A stretch of DNA of 64,000 nt from Formosa undariae (GCF_042427615.1 NZ_JBHMEZ010000001.1:248001-312000); one strand, 5' to 3'; positions 44,104 to 53,396 are shown, numbered from the stretch's first letter. Notes: generated by a model not told the origin, from the sequence alone. Numbers and translations are program-made.

Positions 44104-45720
44104 TTATGGATTGTAGCGTTGTGGGCCTCCACGTCTTATTTCTTCACTTGCAATGCTCTCAAACTGTTTGAAGTTTTTTCTAAATGCATTCGATAACTTA
44201 AATGCTGTTGTATAATATGCTTCGTCATCATTCCAAGTTGCTCTCGGACTTAAAACAGATGTAGGCACTCCTGGACACGTTCTTGGTTGTGCAACACCAA
44301 ACACAGAGTGTATGTGATAATCATGGTGGTTATATAACCCCAAATCTCCATTTAACACCGCATTAATCATAGCACGCGTATATTTTAATTTCATTCGTGT
44401 CCCAACACCATATACTCCACCAGTCCAACCAGTATTTATAAGCCAAACATTTACACCAGCATCTTTCATTTTCTTACTCAACATTTCTGCATATTTCGCA
44501 GGGTGCAATGGCATGAATGGCGCTCCAAAACAAGCGGAGAATGACGGAACAGGCTCTTTAACTCCAGCTTCTGTACCAGCTACCTTTGCGGTATAACCTG
44601 ATATAAAATGGTAAGCAGCTTGCGCAGGTGTTAATTTAGATATTGGAGGAATAACTCCAAAAGCATCTGCCGTTAAAAAAAATATATTTTTCGGGTTTTT
44701 ACCAATAGAAGGAACTTGTATGTTTTCGATAAAATTTATAGGATAACTAACACGGGTATTTTGAGTAATAGAAGTATCCTCAAAATCGACATGCCCCTCT
44801 TTATCTAAAATGACGTTTTCAAGAATAGCTCCTCTTTTAATAGCATTAAAAATATCAGGCTCATTTTCTTTACATAGATTGATCACTTTTGCATAACAAC
44901 CACCCTCAAAATTAAATACTGTATTCTCGTTGGTCCAACCGTGCTCATCATCTCCTATTAATTTACGATTAGGATCTGCAGAAAGTGTTGTTTTACCTGT
45001 TCCTGAAAGTCCGAAGAAAATAGCTGTATCTCCTTTCTCTCCAACATTTGCACTACAGTGCATAGGCAACGTTTTTTTAAATACTGGAAGAATAAAGTTT
45101 AATGCTGAAAAAATTCCTTTCTTAATCTCTCCTGTATATCCTGTTCCACCAATTAATGCTATTTTTCTAGTAAAATCTAATATGGCAAAGTTATGCTGAC
45201 GTGTACCATCTACTTCTGGAACAGCCATAAATTTTGGAGCACATACGATAGTCCATTCTGGTTCAAAATTTTCTAATTCCAATTCAGTTGGTCTTAAAAA
45301 CATATTATGCGCAAACATATTACTCCAAGGCAATTCTGTAATTACACGGATATTTAATTTGTAATTCGGATCGGCACAAGCGTAGCTATCTCTAACAAAC
45401 ACCTCTTTGTCCGATAAGTAATCTACAACCTTATCATACAACGCATTAAAATCTTCAGGTTTAAAAGGAATGTTCACATCTCCCCACCACACCAAATCTT
45501 TAGTGACATCGTCTTTTACTATAAATCGATCTTTTGGAGATCGTCCAGTAAATTCGCCTGTATTAACAGCTAAAGCTCCAGAAGAAGACTCTACTCCCAG
45601 TCCTCTTTCAATGGTTAAATCCTGTAATTCATCCGAGGATAATTGATACTGTACTTCAGCATTTTTGATTCCGTAAGATTCTAACGAAATCGATTTCGTA
45701 ACTTGAATGTTATTTGCCAT
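44104..45720 (-). CDS. pckA: Phosphoenolpyruvate carboxykinase (ATP)
   Basis: 538 residues from the ATG at 45718-45720 (MANNIQVTKSISLESYGI); an upstream ATG would add 8 unconserved residues. P-loop GLSGTGKTTLSADP, the metal-binding region GDDEHGW, the kinase-2 motif NFEGGCYAK and IGGTGYTGEIKKG are all conserved. It converts oxaloacetate and ATP to PEP and CO2, the entry to gluconeogenesis. Transcribed alone on the minus strand. Confidence 0.97.
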   Translation of the reverse strand: MANNIQVTKSISLESYGIKNAEVQYQLSSDELQDLTIERGLGVESSSGALAVNTGEFTGRSPKDRFIVKDDVTKDLVWWGDVNIPFKPEDFNALYDKVVDYLSDKEVFVRDSYACADPNYKLNIRVITELPWSNMFAHNMFLRPTELELENFEPEWTIVCAPKFMAVPEVDGTRQHNFAILDFTRKIALIGGTGYTGEIKKGIFSALNFILPVFKKTLPMHCSANVGEKGDTAIFFGLSGTGKTTLSADPNRKLIGDDEHGWTNENTVFNFEGGCYAKVINLCKENEPDIFNAIKRGAILENVILDKEGHVDFEDTSITQNTRVSYPINFIENIQVPSIGKNPKNIFFLTADAFGVIPPISKLTPAQAAYHFISGYTAKVAGTEAGVKEPVPSFSACFGAPFMPLHPAKYAEMLSKKMKDAGVNVWLINTGWTGGVYGVGTRMKLKYTRAMINAVLNGDLGLYNHHDYHIHSVFGVAQPRTCPGVPTSVLSPRATWNDDEAYYTTAFKLSNAFRKNFKQFESIASEEIRRGGPQRYNP

Positions 45721-45822
45721 AATAATACTAATTTTGCTGTACAAATATGTAAATTTAATTTTAGAACCCTATCACAAAACTTACATATTTACACATATTT
45801 ACTTGAGTTATATATTATATTC

Positions 45823-46218
45823 TTAATTATCACCACTTTTCAATTTTAAAAATGACAATATCATAATTACCCAACCTACAATTAGTAACATTCCACCTAT
45901 TGGAGTTACCAATCCAATGCTTTTAAAATCGAAACGTGTAAGTGCGTTTGTTGCTAAACCATAAATTGATCCAGAAAACAAAATAACACCTGCCAATACA
46001 AGATAAAAAATCACCGCCTTTTTTGCGTTCGGGATTAAAGTTGTACTACCTACGAACAACAATAATAAAGCGTGATACATTTGGTAACGCACTCCTGTTT
46101 CGAAGGTTTGAATCGATTCTACCGAAATTAAAGGCTTCAATCCATGTGCTGCAAAAGCACCAATAGCAACACTTAAAAGCCCCAATATTCCGCCAGTAAT
46201 CACAATTTTTTTATCCAT
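45823..46218 (-). CDS. DUF423 small membrane protein
   Basis: 131 residues with four transmembrane helices. The start ITGGILGLLSVAIGAFAAHGLKP is the DUF423 signature (GAFGAHG-like), followed by FETGVRYQMYHALLLL and GSIYGLA. Members are found widely and have no confirmed function. It lies alone between pckA (about 100 bases downstream) and the divergent saccharopine-dehydrogenase-like gene. Confidence 0.9.
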   Translation of the reverse strand: MDKKIVITGGILGLLSVAIGAFAAHGLKPLISVESIQTFETGVRYQMYHALLLLFVGSTTLIPNAKKAVIFYLVLAGVILFSGSIYGLATNALTRFDFKSIGLVTPIGGMLLIVGWVIMILSFLKLKSGDN

Positions 46219-46315
46219 ATAAATCCAATTTCAGAAGATTTCGCACTTACTATTTAGTACATTTATACATCATATCACTTTTAGCTTATTATTAAACTAG
46301 TAAACTCAAACCGTT

Positions 46316-47680
46316 ATGCGACATATTCTAATTATTGGTTCAGGAAAATCGACATCTTATTTAATCTGGTATTTATTAGACAAATCTGAAGCCGAAAACA
46401 TCCATTTAACAATTGCTGACATTACTCTAGATTATGTTAAAAAACGAACTAAAAACCATGCTAATGTTTCTACTATAAAGTTCGACATTTTTGACGACAT
46501 TTCCCGTAAAAAATTGATAAAAAATGCAGATATTATTATCTCTATGCTTCCGGCAAGATTCCATATTAAAGTCGCTAAAGATTGTCTGAAATTTGGTAAA
46601 AATTTAATTACGGCGTCCTACATTAGTGAAGAACTTCAAGCTCTAAATGAGGCTGTTACAGAAAAAGGATTAGTCTTTATGAACGAAATCGGGGTGGATC
46701 CTGGTATTGACCACATGAGCGCCATGCAGGTTATAAATCGAATTCGCTCTAAAGGTGGTAAAATGATACTTTTTGAATCGTTTACAGGCGGTTTAGTAGC
46801 TCCAGAGAACGATACGAATTTGTGGAATTATAAATTTACATGGAACCCTAGAAATGTTGTCGTTTCTGGCCAAGGCGGAACCGCTAAATTTCTTCAAGAA
46901 AACACTTTTAAATACATTCCCTATCATCGCCTATTTAGACGCACAGAGTTTCTAGAAATAGAGGGTTACGGGCAGTTTGAAGCCTATGCGAATCGCGATT
47001 CTTTAAAATACCAGAGTGTTTATGGATTAGACAGTATTAAAACGCTATATCGCGGCACCATGCGACGCGTTGGCTTCAGTCGTGCATGGAATATGTTTGT
47101 GCAATTAGGCATGACTGACGATAGCTATATCATGGAAGACAGTGAACATCTAAGCTATCGTGACTTTGTAAACGCATTTTTACCGTATAGTCCATCAGAT
47201 TCCGTTGAAATTAAATTTCGTCACCAATTAAAAATTGACCAAGATGATGTGGTTTGGAATAAATTTTTAGAATTAGATCTTTTTAATCCGAATAAGAAAG
47301 CCAACCTTAAAAAAGCTACTCCTGCTCAGATTTTACAACATATTCTAATGGCCAATTGGACGCTCGCAGAAAAAGACAAAGACATGATTGTTATGTATCA
47401 TAAATTCGGATATGAATTAGATGGTAAAACACATCAAATCGACGCTACTATGGTCACAAAAGGAGAAGATCAGATCTACACTGCTATGGCAAAAACAGTA
47501 GGGCTTCCAGTAGCCATTGCTACCTTAGCCATATTAAATAAACACATTACAACTCCAGGCGTGCAACGCCCAATCACTAAAGAGGTCTACTCCCCTATTT
47601 TAAAAGAACTTGAGAACTTCGATATTAAATTCACCGAAAAGGAAGTGCCTTATCTAGGTTACAATCCTTTAATTTTATAA
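46316..47680 (+). CDS. Saccharopine dehydrogenase family protein (LYS9-like)
   Basis: 454 residues. N-terminal Rossmann ILIIGSGKSTSYLIWYLL, DIIISMLPARFHIKVAKDCL and NEIGVDPGIDHMSAMQ, then the saccharopine reductase C-terminal domain (GGLVAPENDTNLWNYKFTWNPRNVV, KYIPYHRLF). It would interconvert saccharopine with glutamate and aminoadipate semialdehyde, in lysine degradation. That fits loosely with the glutaryl-CoA-dehydrogenase-like gene at 24 kb, but this is inference. An Lrp regulator gene follows 64 bases downstream. Confidence 0.88.
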   Translation: MRHILIIGSGKSTSYLIWYLLDKSEAENIHLTIADITLDYVKKRTKNHANVSTIKFDIFDDISRKKLIKNADIIISMLPARFHIKVAKDCLKFGKNLITASYISEELQALNEAVTEKGLVFMNEIGVDPGIDHMSAMQVINRIRSKGGKMILFESFTGGLVAPENDTNLWNYKFTWNPRNVVVSGQGGTAKFLQENTFKYIPYHRLFRRTEFLEIEGYGQFEAYANRDSLKYQSVYGLDSIKTLYRGTMRRVGFSRAWNMFVQLGMTDDSYIMEDSEHLSYRDFVNAFLPYSPSDSVEIKFRHQLKIDQDDVVWNKFLELDLFNPNKKANLKKATPAQILQHILMANWTLAEKDKDMIVMYHKFGYELDGKTHQIDATMVTKGEDQIYTAMAKTVGLPVAIATLAILNKHITTPGVQRPITKEVYSPILKELENFDIKFTEKEVPYLGYNPLIL

Positions 47681-47744
47681 ACAATAAGCTTTCATATTAA
47701 AAGCCTTTCATTACTTTTATATTCAATTATAGAAGTTAATACTT

Positions 47745-48215
47745 ATGAAAGTTAGTAATCAGAATATTGAAATTGACGGAATAGACAAGGAAATTCTTCG
47801 TGCATTAATGCAAGACGCAAGAACGCCCATTTTAGAGATCGCTAGAGGTGTAGGTATTTCTGGTGCTGCCATCCATCAGCGTTTACGTAAACTAGAAAAA
47901 AGCGGACTTATATCAGGGTCTAAATTCACCATAAATCCGAAGATTTTAGGATACACCACAATGGCTTTCATAGGTATTTATCTAGATAAAGCCATGAGTA
48001 ATCCTGAAGCGGTAAAACAGCTTCGAAAAATCCCAGAAGTTATCGAGTGTCATTATACAACTGGAAACTGGAGTATTTTTATAAAGATTTTATGTCGTGA
48101 TAACGAACATTTAATGCAACTTTTAAATAAGGACATTCAATCCATTTCAGGCGTTTCCAGAACAGAAACCTTTATTTCACTTCAACAACAAATAGATCGC
48201 CAAATTCCGATATAA
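47745..48215 (+). CDS. Lrp/AsnC family transcriptional regulator
   Basis: 156 residues, standard Lrp length. HTH_AsnC at the N-terminus: IDGIDKEILRALMQDARTPILEIARGVGISGAAIHQRLRKLEK read in parts, helix-turn-helix near residues 30-50. A RAM ligand-binding domain follows (IGIYLDKAMSNPEAVKQLR, then IPEVIECHYTTGNWSIFIKI). Likely an octameric or dimeric regulator responding to an amino acid. Co-directional with the saccharopine-dehydrogenase-like gene, which is a plausible target. Confidence 0.93.
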   Translation: MKVSNQNIEIDGIDKEILRALMQDARTPILEIARGVGISGAAIHQRLRKLEKSGLISGSKFTINPKILGYTTMAFIGIYLDKAMSNPEAVKQLRKIPEVIECHYTTGNWSIFIKILCRDNEHLMQLLNKDIQSISGVSRTETFISLQQQIDRQIPI

Positions 48216-48314
48216 CGCAACCCGCTTTGATTTGAGTTAATTTTATATGTAATGCCATTAATCCCTTTGATGTTGATGTTATAATTTCGTCGTAAACAAT
48301 TAAAAATCAACATT

Positions 48315-48935
48315 ATGAAATTTCACAAAACACTATTACTTGCCATATGCGTTATAGGTCTTGCTTCATGCGAGAATAAAAAGAAGGAAACCAATTCCAT
48401 GGATAACCCAACGCACACTCCCGATAAAGAAAGCGTTATAGAAAATGCTGAAAACGCGAAAGACATGTCTACAGACAATGCCATTCAGGTTAAGGTGGTT
48501 ATGGAAGCCAAAAGCGACAGTAAGGTATCGGGAACTATCGTATTTACACAAGTAGATGACTCTGTAAAAATGCTAGGTGAATTAGAAGGTTTAAAACCAA
48601 ACACTGTACACGCTATACATTTACACGAAACAGCAGATTGTTCGTCTCATGATGCTAAATCTTCTGGAGGACATTGGAACCCAACCGATGCTAAACACGG
48701 AGAATGGGGAGATTCAGAAGGATATCACCGTGGAGACATAGGTAATTTCACAGCCGATGAAAATGGAAATGCAACTGTTACTTTTGAAACGGACCAATGG
48801 TGTTTAGACTGTGAAGATGAAACAATGACTATTGTAGGTCGTGGAATTATTATCCATGAAGGTACAGACGACTTTACAACACAACCTACAGGAGACGCAG
48901 GAAAACGTATCGCTTGTGGTGCCATTAACAAATAG
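48315..48935 (+). CDS. sodC: Cu/Zn superoxide dismutase, lipoprotein
   Basis: 206 residues. Lipoprotein signal with lipobox GLASC (C19), followed by a polar ~45-residue linker. The SOD domain has the metal ligands HAIHLHE, SSGGHWNP, HGEWGD...H, and IIIHEGTDDFTT, plus the GAGKRIACGAI-type C-terminus (here GDAGKRIACGAI) with a disulfide Cys pair. It detoxifies superoxide in the envelope. Transcribed alone, with a strong bidirectional terminator after it. Confidence 0.95.
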   Translation: MKFHKTLLLAICVIGLASCENKKKETNSMDNPTHTPDKESVIENAENAKDMSTDNAIQVKVVMEAKSDSKVSGTIVFTQVDDSVKMLGELEGLKPNTVHAIHLHETADCSSHDAKSSGGHWNPTDAKHGEWGDSEGYHRGDIGNFTADENGNATVTFETDQWCLDCEDETMTIVGRGIIIHEGTDDFTTQPTGDAGKRIACGAINK

Positions 48936-48985
48936 TCAGCTTACAATACAATAAGATTAGCAGCAATACGTGTAATCTTAAACAT

Positions 48986-49028
48986 AACAAAGGGGTCAGA
49001 TTTTTAAAAAAATCTGACCCCTTTGTTT
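48986..49028. terminator. Bidirectional terminator between sodC and the zinc peptidase gene
   Basis: 20-base arms AACAAAGGGGTCAGATTTTT / AAAAATCTGACCCCTTTGTT, nearly perfect, with a T-rich tail on each strand. It ends both convergent genes. Confidence 0.9.
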
Positions 49029-49044
49029 ATTCTAATATTTTAAT

Positions 49045-49740
49045 TTAATTTCTATTTCCTAAGATTTGTAAAGCCCAATATAATAAAGAGGCCAAAGCAC
49101 CAATCGCAGCAACTAGATATGTTCTTGCCGCCCATTTTAACGCATCCTCTGCGCCATCGTATTCGTTAGGCGCTAACATGTTCTTATTTTTTAACCAAGC
49201 TAAAGCACGGTTACTTGCATCGTATTCTACAGGTAATGTTATAAAGCTAAAAATAGTTGCCATTCCCATCATGACTAATCCTAAAACAGAAACCCAGAAT
49301 CCTAGTCCGGCTCCAGCTGCAGCACCCAACATTAATCCTCCAATAACTAACCATTGCGACATTTTAGAAGACACACTAACCACAGGTACTAATTGCGAAC
49401 GTAATGTTAACCAGCTATAGGCTTGAGCATGTTGCACTGCGTGTCCACATTCGTGAGCTGCCACTGCTGCGGCTGCTGCGTTTGCTTCCATATATACAGA
49501 TTCACTTAAGTTTACCGTTTTATTTCTCGGATCGTAGTGATCTGTTAATTTACCAGGAGTAGACAACACTTTTACATCGCGAATACCGTTATCTGCCAAC
49601 ATTTTTTCTGCAATCTCCTTCCCCGTCATTCCATTACGTAAATGAACTTTAGAATAGGTTTTAAATTTAGATTTAAGCTTGTTGCTAACCAACCAGCTCA
49701 CTAAAGCAATTGCACCAATAAGTATATAATAATTAAACAT
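49045..49740 (-). CDS. YugP-like neutral zinc metallopeptidase
   Basis: 231 residues. Zinc motif H96-E97-C-G-H100 (AAHECGHAVQHAQAY). An N-terminal membrane helix (about 3-20) and two to three C-terminal hydrophobic helices (GGLMLGAAAGAGLGFWVSVLGLVMMG) bracket the catalytic part. This is the Zn_peptidase_2 (YugP) layout and length. It is a membrane-bound peptidase probably acting in protein quality control; substrate not known. It starts 16 bases from a weak AAGAAGG ribosome-binding-like stretch. Confidence 0.9.
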   Translation of the reverse strand: MFNYYILIGAIALVSWLVSNKLKSKFKTYSKVHLRNGMTGKEIAEKMLADNGIRDVKVLSTPGKLTDHYDPRNKTVNLSESVYMEANAAAAAVAAHECGHAVQHAQAYSWLTLRSQLVPVVSVSSKMSQWLVIGGLMLGAAAGAGLGFWVSVLGLVMMGMATIFSFITLPVEYDASNRALAWLKNKNMLAPNEYDGAEDALKWAARTYLVAAIGALASLLYWALQILGNRN

Positions 49741-50024
49741 CCTTCTTATTTTTAAAAAGTTAAATTTAGTATTTTATATCAAATAATGCGCCAAATTGAG
49801 ATGAAGAAATTTTGTCAGTATCTAAGCCCATTTTCTTCCCGAATGGCGAGCTTCATTAATTTTAACATACAAAACTATGCTAGCAACACTTAAATCATGG
49901 GGTTGCATGCATTTTACAATAGTGTAAACGGTGCTATACAAATCAAAATCACCTCTATTGACATAGAGGTGATTAAATATATTTCTAAAAAAATGTATTG
50001 AAAATTTCTAAATTCGAATTTAGA
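49741..50024. other. Intergenic region between the zinc peptidase and leuS
   Basis: 283 bases. Only the leuS terminator hairpin (49947-49974) is recognisable; the rest is AT-rich with no ORF. Confidence 0.6.
49947..49974 (-). terminator. leuS terminator hairpin
   Basis: AATCACCTCTAT, loop TGAC, ATAGAGGTGATT: a 12-bp perfect stem. On the minus strand it is followed by TTTGATTTG, a weak U tract. Confidence 0.7.
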
Positions 50025-53000
50025 CTATCCCACGATGTTGATAATCTTCCCTGGCACAACAATCACCTTTTTAGGGGTACGTCCTTGTAATTGCTCTTGC
50101 GTTTTTTCGTGAGCCATTACAATCTCCTCAATTTCATCCTTTTTTAAGTCTAGAGACAACTCTAAAGTAAAACGTGTTTTTCCGTTGAAAGAAATGGGAT
50201 ACACTTTACTGCTTTCTACTAAATGACTCCCGTCAAATTCTGGGAAAGGTGCTTCAGAAATAGATTCCGAATTCCCTAACTGGCTCCATAATTCTTCAGC
50301 AATATGTGGTGCATAAGGCGATAACAAAACTAAGAACGGTTCTAACACCGATTTACTCACACATTTTTGTGCGTTGAATTCGTTTACAGCAATCATAAAC
50401 GTGGATACCGATGTATTGAAAGAGAAATTCTCGATGTCTTCTTGTACCTTTTTAATGGTTTTATGAAGCGTTTTTAAATTGTCTTTCGTTGGTTCTGCAT
50501 CAGTAACATTTACAGCGTCTTCACCAATATATAATTTCCATAATTTTTTCAAGAAACCGTGTACTCCTGTAATTCCTGCAGTATTCCAAGGTTTCGCCTG
50601 CTCTAATGGTCCTAAGAACATCTCGTACAAACGCAAACTGTCTGCACCATATTCTGCACAGATTTGGTCTGGATTTACGACGTTGTACTTCGATTTCGAC
50701 ATTTTTTCGACTTCACTTCTCAGAGTAACAAATCTACCATTCTTGTCTTCACCATCCCAAATGACCTGATCAATAATTATCCCTTCAAATCGTCTATCTG
50801 TTTCTAACAAAAAACCTAAATTCTTTTCATAAATCCTTTTTCCCATTGCAAGATGGACAGGTACATGATATACATATTCACAAATTAAACCAAAATCCTT
50901 ACCTTTTATATTTAATACTGAGGGGGCACCTGAATCATTATGATCATGGTTTGAATTTGCTAAAACAATTTCTCCATTACTTTCTAAAAGAACTTCATTT
51001 GGTTTTTCACATAAACTATATTTAGTAATGAATAATGACTCACCCAATATCATCCCTTGGTTAATCAGCTTTTTAAAAGGTTCTTCTATGCCTACAAATC
51101 CGCGGTCTTTTAGGAATTTCACCCAGAAACGAGAATATAATAAATGTCCAGTGGCATGTTCGCTTCCACCAATATATAAATCGACACTTTCCCAATAGTT
51201 AAGGGCGTCTTCACTTGCAAACGCATCGCCACGTTTAGCCGTTTCTTCCATATAACGGAAGAAATACCAAGAGCTTCCCGCCCAACCTGGCATGGTGTTT
51301 AATTCTAATGGAAATACAGTGGTGTTATTTATGTTATCGTTGCTAACAACGGTATGTGTTTCGGTATCCCAAGCCCAAACATCGGCGCGACCTAAAGGTG
51401 GCTCTCCGGTTTCGGTTGGTAAATATTTTTCTACTTCTGGCAAACGAATTGGTAAATGTTCGGTTGCAATCATTTGTGGTTTTCCATTTACATAATACAC
51501 CGGAAATGGTTCTCCCCAATACCGCTGACGGCTAAATACAGCATCGCGTAAACGGTAATTTGTTTTTCCTTCACCTTGCCCAAGAGCTTCCAAGGCTTCA
51601 ATAGCTTTTGGACTCGCTTCTTTATAAGACAAACCGTTTAAGAAATCGCTATTTGTAAGTTTAGTATTCCCTTTTTCAGCGAATGCTGCTTCAGAAATAT
51701 CTACTCCTTCAAAAATATTTGGGATAGCAATATCAAAGTGTTTTGCAAAATCGTAATCACGTTGGTCACCACAAGGCACCGCCATAACAGCTCCTGTTCC
51801 GTAGCTTGCCAAAACGTAATCCCCAATCCAAATCGCAATAGGCTCTTTAGTGAATGGGTGTTCGGCATACGCGCCTGTAAAGACACCAGAAATGGTTTTT
51901 ACATCGGCCATACGTTCGCGTTCACTACGTTTTGCCGTTTTTTCGATATACGCGTCTACAGCTTCTTTTTGTGCTTCAGTTACAATTTTAGACACCAATT
52001 CGTGTTCTGGTGCTAACGTCATGAAACTCACTCCAAAAATAGTGTCGGGACGGGTGGTGAATACAGAAATCCCCCCAGCCCCCGAAGGGGTAGCTTGCTC
52101 ACTCTTATAAGATTCTCGTTGAGAAAGCTCCTGTTTTATAATATTTAAAACACCATCAATATCACCTAAAACTTTCTCATTTAGAAAACGAATAACTTTA
52201 AATCCTTTTTCTTCTAAAACTAAAGTTCGTGCAGCATCTGCTTCTACTTGTGATTCATGAATCCCTCCATCAACCTCAACAACTAATCTTTTATCAAGAC
52301 AAACAAAATCAACAATAAAATCTTCTATCAAATGCTGTTGTCTGAATTTATGCTCAATTTTTTTCCCTCTCAAACTCTCCCATAAAGCAGCCTCCGCTTG
52401 TGTTGGATTTGCTCGCATCTCTTTTGCACGTTCAAGAAGTAAATGCGAATTATCACCACCAGTCATATAACCAGCACGCTTATCAGAACCTGCTCTCTCT
52501 TCCCCTTTGGGGAAGGATAGGATGGGGAACGTTACACTAGCACCTACAGATTTTCCAATCCAGTTACGCTGACTCTCCTTTAAAGAATCTGTCCAATCAA
52601 TAGTATTTAAACCTTGAAGTAAACGTTCTGCATAGGCAGAAATTCGCATACTCCATTGTGTCATTTTTTTACGTACAACGGTATGTCCACCACGTTCTGA
52701 AACGCCGTTTACAATCTCATCGTTTGCTAAAACCGTTCCTAATGCAGGACACCAGTTGACTTCGGTTTCAGCTAAATACGTTAATCTATATTGTAATAAA
52801 ACAGCTTGTTTTTGTTCTGACGAGAATCCGTTCCAAGCTTCAGCAGTAAATGGTTCGATATTATCGTCGCACACGGCATTTACAGTGGCATTTCCTTCAG
52901 CAGAAAAAAGAGCTTCTAAAGTTGAAATATCTTCAGCTTTTGCTGAATCGTTATTAAACCAAGAATTGAACAATTGCACAAAAATCCATTGTGTCCATTT

Positions 53001-53396
53001 GTAATATTCTGGATTCGATGTACGCACTTCACGAGACCAGTCGAAAGAAAATCCGATTTGATCTAATTGACGACGATAAGTAGCGATATTAGTTTCTGTA
53101 GTAATTGCAGGATGCTGACCCGTTTGAATCGCATATTGCTCTGCCGGTAAACCAAAACTATCGTAACCTTGTGGATGCAATACATTAAATCCTTTATGGC
53201 GTTTGTAACGCGCATAAATATCTGAAGCTATATATCCTAACGGGTGCCCAACGTGTAATCCTGCTCCAGAAGGATAAGGAAACATATCGAGTATGTAATA
53301 TTTAGGTTTTTCAGATTGATTTTTGGCTTGAAACGTTTTGTGTTCTGCCCAATATTTTTGCCACTTGGCTTCTATGTCGTTAAAATGGTATTGCAT
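50025..53396 (-). CDS. leuS: Leucyl-tRNA synthetase interrupted in frame by a DUF559 nuclease domain
   Basis: 1123 residues, about 150 more than expected for Bacteroidota LeuRS. HIGH motif is seen as HVGHPLGYIASD near 49-60 and KMSKSKYN near 893-900. The CP1 editing domain begins VFTTRPDTIFG near 446 and has the editing GTGAVMAVP motif. Between GASVTF and ISVFTTRPDT, residues ~290-442 are a complete DUF559 (PD-(D/E)XK-like) domain, described as a separate feature. The reading frame is intact throughout and all synthetase motifs are kept, so it probably charges leucine normally. The leucine-specific insert before KMSKS is also long and divergent. Transcribed alone on the minus strand, with a hairpin terminator downstream. 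Confidence 0.95.
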   Translation of the reverse strand: MQYHFNDIEAKWQKYWAEHKTFQAKNQSEKPKYYILDMFPYPSGAGLHVGHPLGYIASDIYARYKRHKGFNVLHPQGYDSFGLPAEQYAIQTGQHPAITTETNIATYRRQLDQIGFSFDWSREVRTSNPEYYKWTQWIFVQLFNSWFNNDSAKAEDISTLEALFSAEGNATVNAVCDDNIEPFTAEAWNGFSSEQKQAVLLQYRLTYLAETEVNWCPALGTVLANDEIVNGVSERGGHTVVRKKMTQWSMRISAYAERLLQGLNTIDWTDSLKESQRNWIGKSVGASVTFPILSFPKGEERAGSDKRAGYMTGGDNSHLLLERAKEMRANPTQAEAALWESLRGKKIEHKFRQQHLIEDFIVDFVCLDKRLVVEVDGGIHESQVEADAARTLVLEEKGFKVIRFLNEKVLGDIDGVLNIIKQELSQRESYKSEQATPSGAGGISVFTTRPDTIFGVSFMTLAPEHELVSKIVTEAQKEAVDAYIEKTAKRSERERMADVKTISGVFTGAYAEHPFTKEPIAIWIGDYVLASYGTGAVMAVPCGDQRDYDFAKHFDIAIPNIFEGVDISEAAFAEKGNTKLTNSDFLNGLSYKEASPKAIEALEALGQGEGKTNYRLRDAVFSRQRYWGEPFPVYYVNGKPQMIATEHLPIRLPEVEKYLPTETGEPPLGRADVWAWDTETHTVVSNDNINNTTVFPLELNTMPGWAGSSWYFFRYMEETAKRGDAFASEDALNYWESVDLYIGGSEHATGHLLYSRFWVKFLKDRGFVGIEEPFKKLINQGMILGESLFITKYSLCEKPNEVLLESNGEIVLANSNHDHNDSGAPSVLNIKGKDFGLICEYVYHVPVHLAMGKRIYEKNLGFLLETDRRFEGIIIDQVIWDGEDKNGRFVTLRSEVEKMSKSKYNVVNPDQICAEYGADSLRLYEMFLGPLEQAKPWNTAGITGVHGFLKKLWKLYIGEDAVNVTDAEPTKDNLKTLHKTIKKVQEDIENFSFNTSVSTFMIAVNEFNAQKCVSKSVLEPFLVLLSPYAPHIAEELWSQLGNSESISEAPFPEFDGSHLVESSKVYPISFNGKTRFTLELSLDLKKDEIEEIVMAHEKTQEQLQGRTPKKVIVVPGKIINIVG
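52071..52529 (-). mobile_element. In-frame DUF559 nuclease cassette inside leuS
   Basis: 459 bases (153 codons). The domain (residues ~315-430) shows EMRANPTQAEAALWESLRGK, KFRQQHLIEDFIVDF, VEVDGGIHE, DAARTLVLEEKG and VIRFLNEKVL, i.e. the conserved D, E-x-D-G, H and D-x-x-R of DUF559. The ends are GC-rich against the AT-rich host: CCCCATCCTATCC-TTCCCCAAAGGGGAA on the 5' side and ACCCCTTCGGGGGCTGGGGGG on the 3' side. It has no intein Cys/Ser-1, no C-terminal His-Asn and no +1 Cys/Ser/Thr. M311 could serve as an internal start. Boundaries are estimates. Confidence 0.75.

Noticed and set aside
51701..52110. Short frames on both strands within leuS
   Set aside because: Shadows of the conserved LeuRS editing domain; no independent start context.
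52071..52529. Intein in LeuRS
   Set aside because: No N-terminal Cys/Ser, no block of Hint-fold motifs, no C-terminal His-Asn and no following Cys/Ser/Thr. The inserted domain is DUF559 only.
52071..52529. Assembly chimera of leuS and a separate DUF559 gene
   Set aside because: The frame is open through both junctions and the LeuRS sequence resumes at exactly the expected residue after the insert, so a simple misjoin is unlikely, though not excluded without reads.
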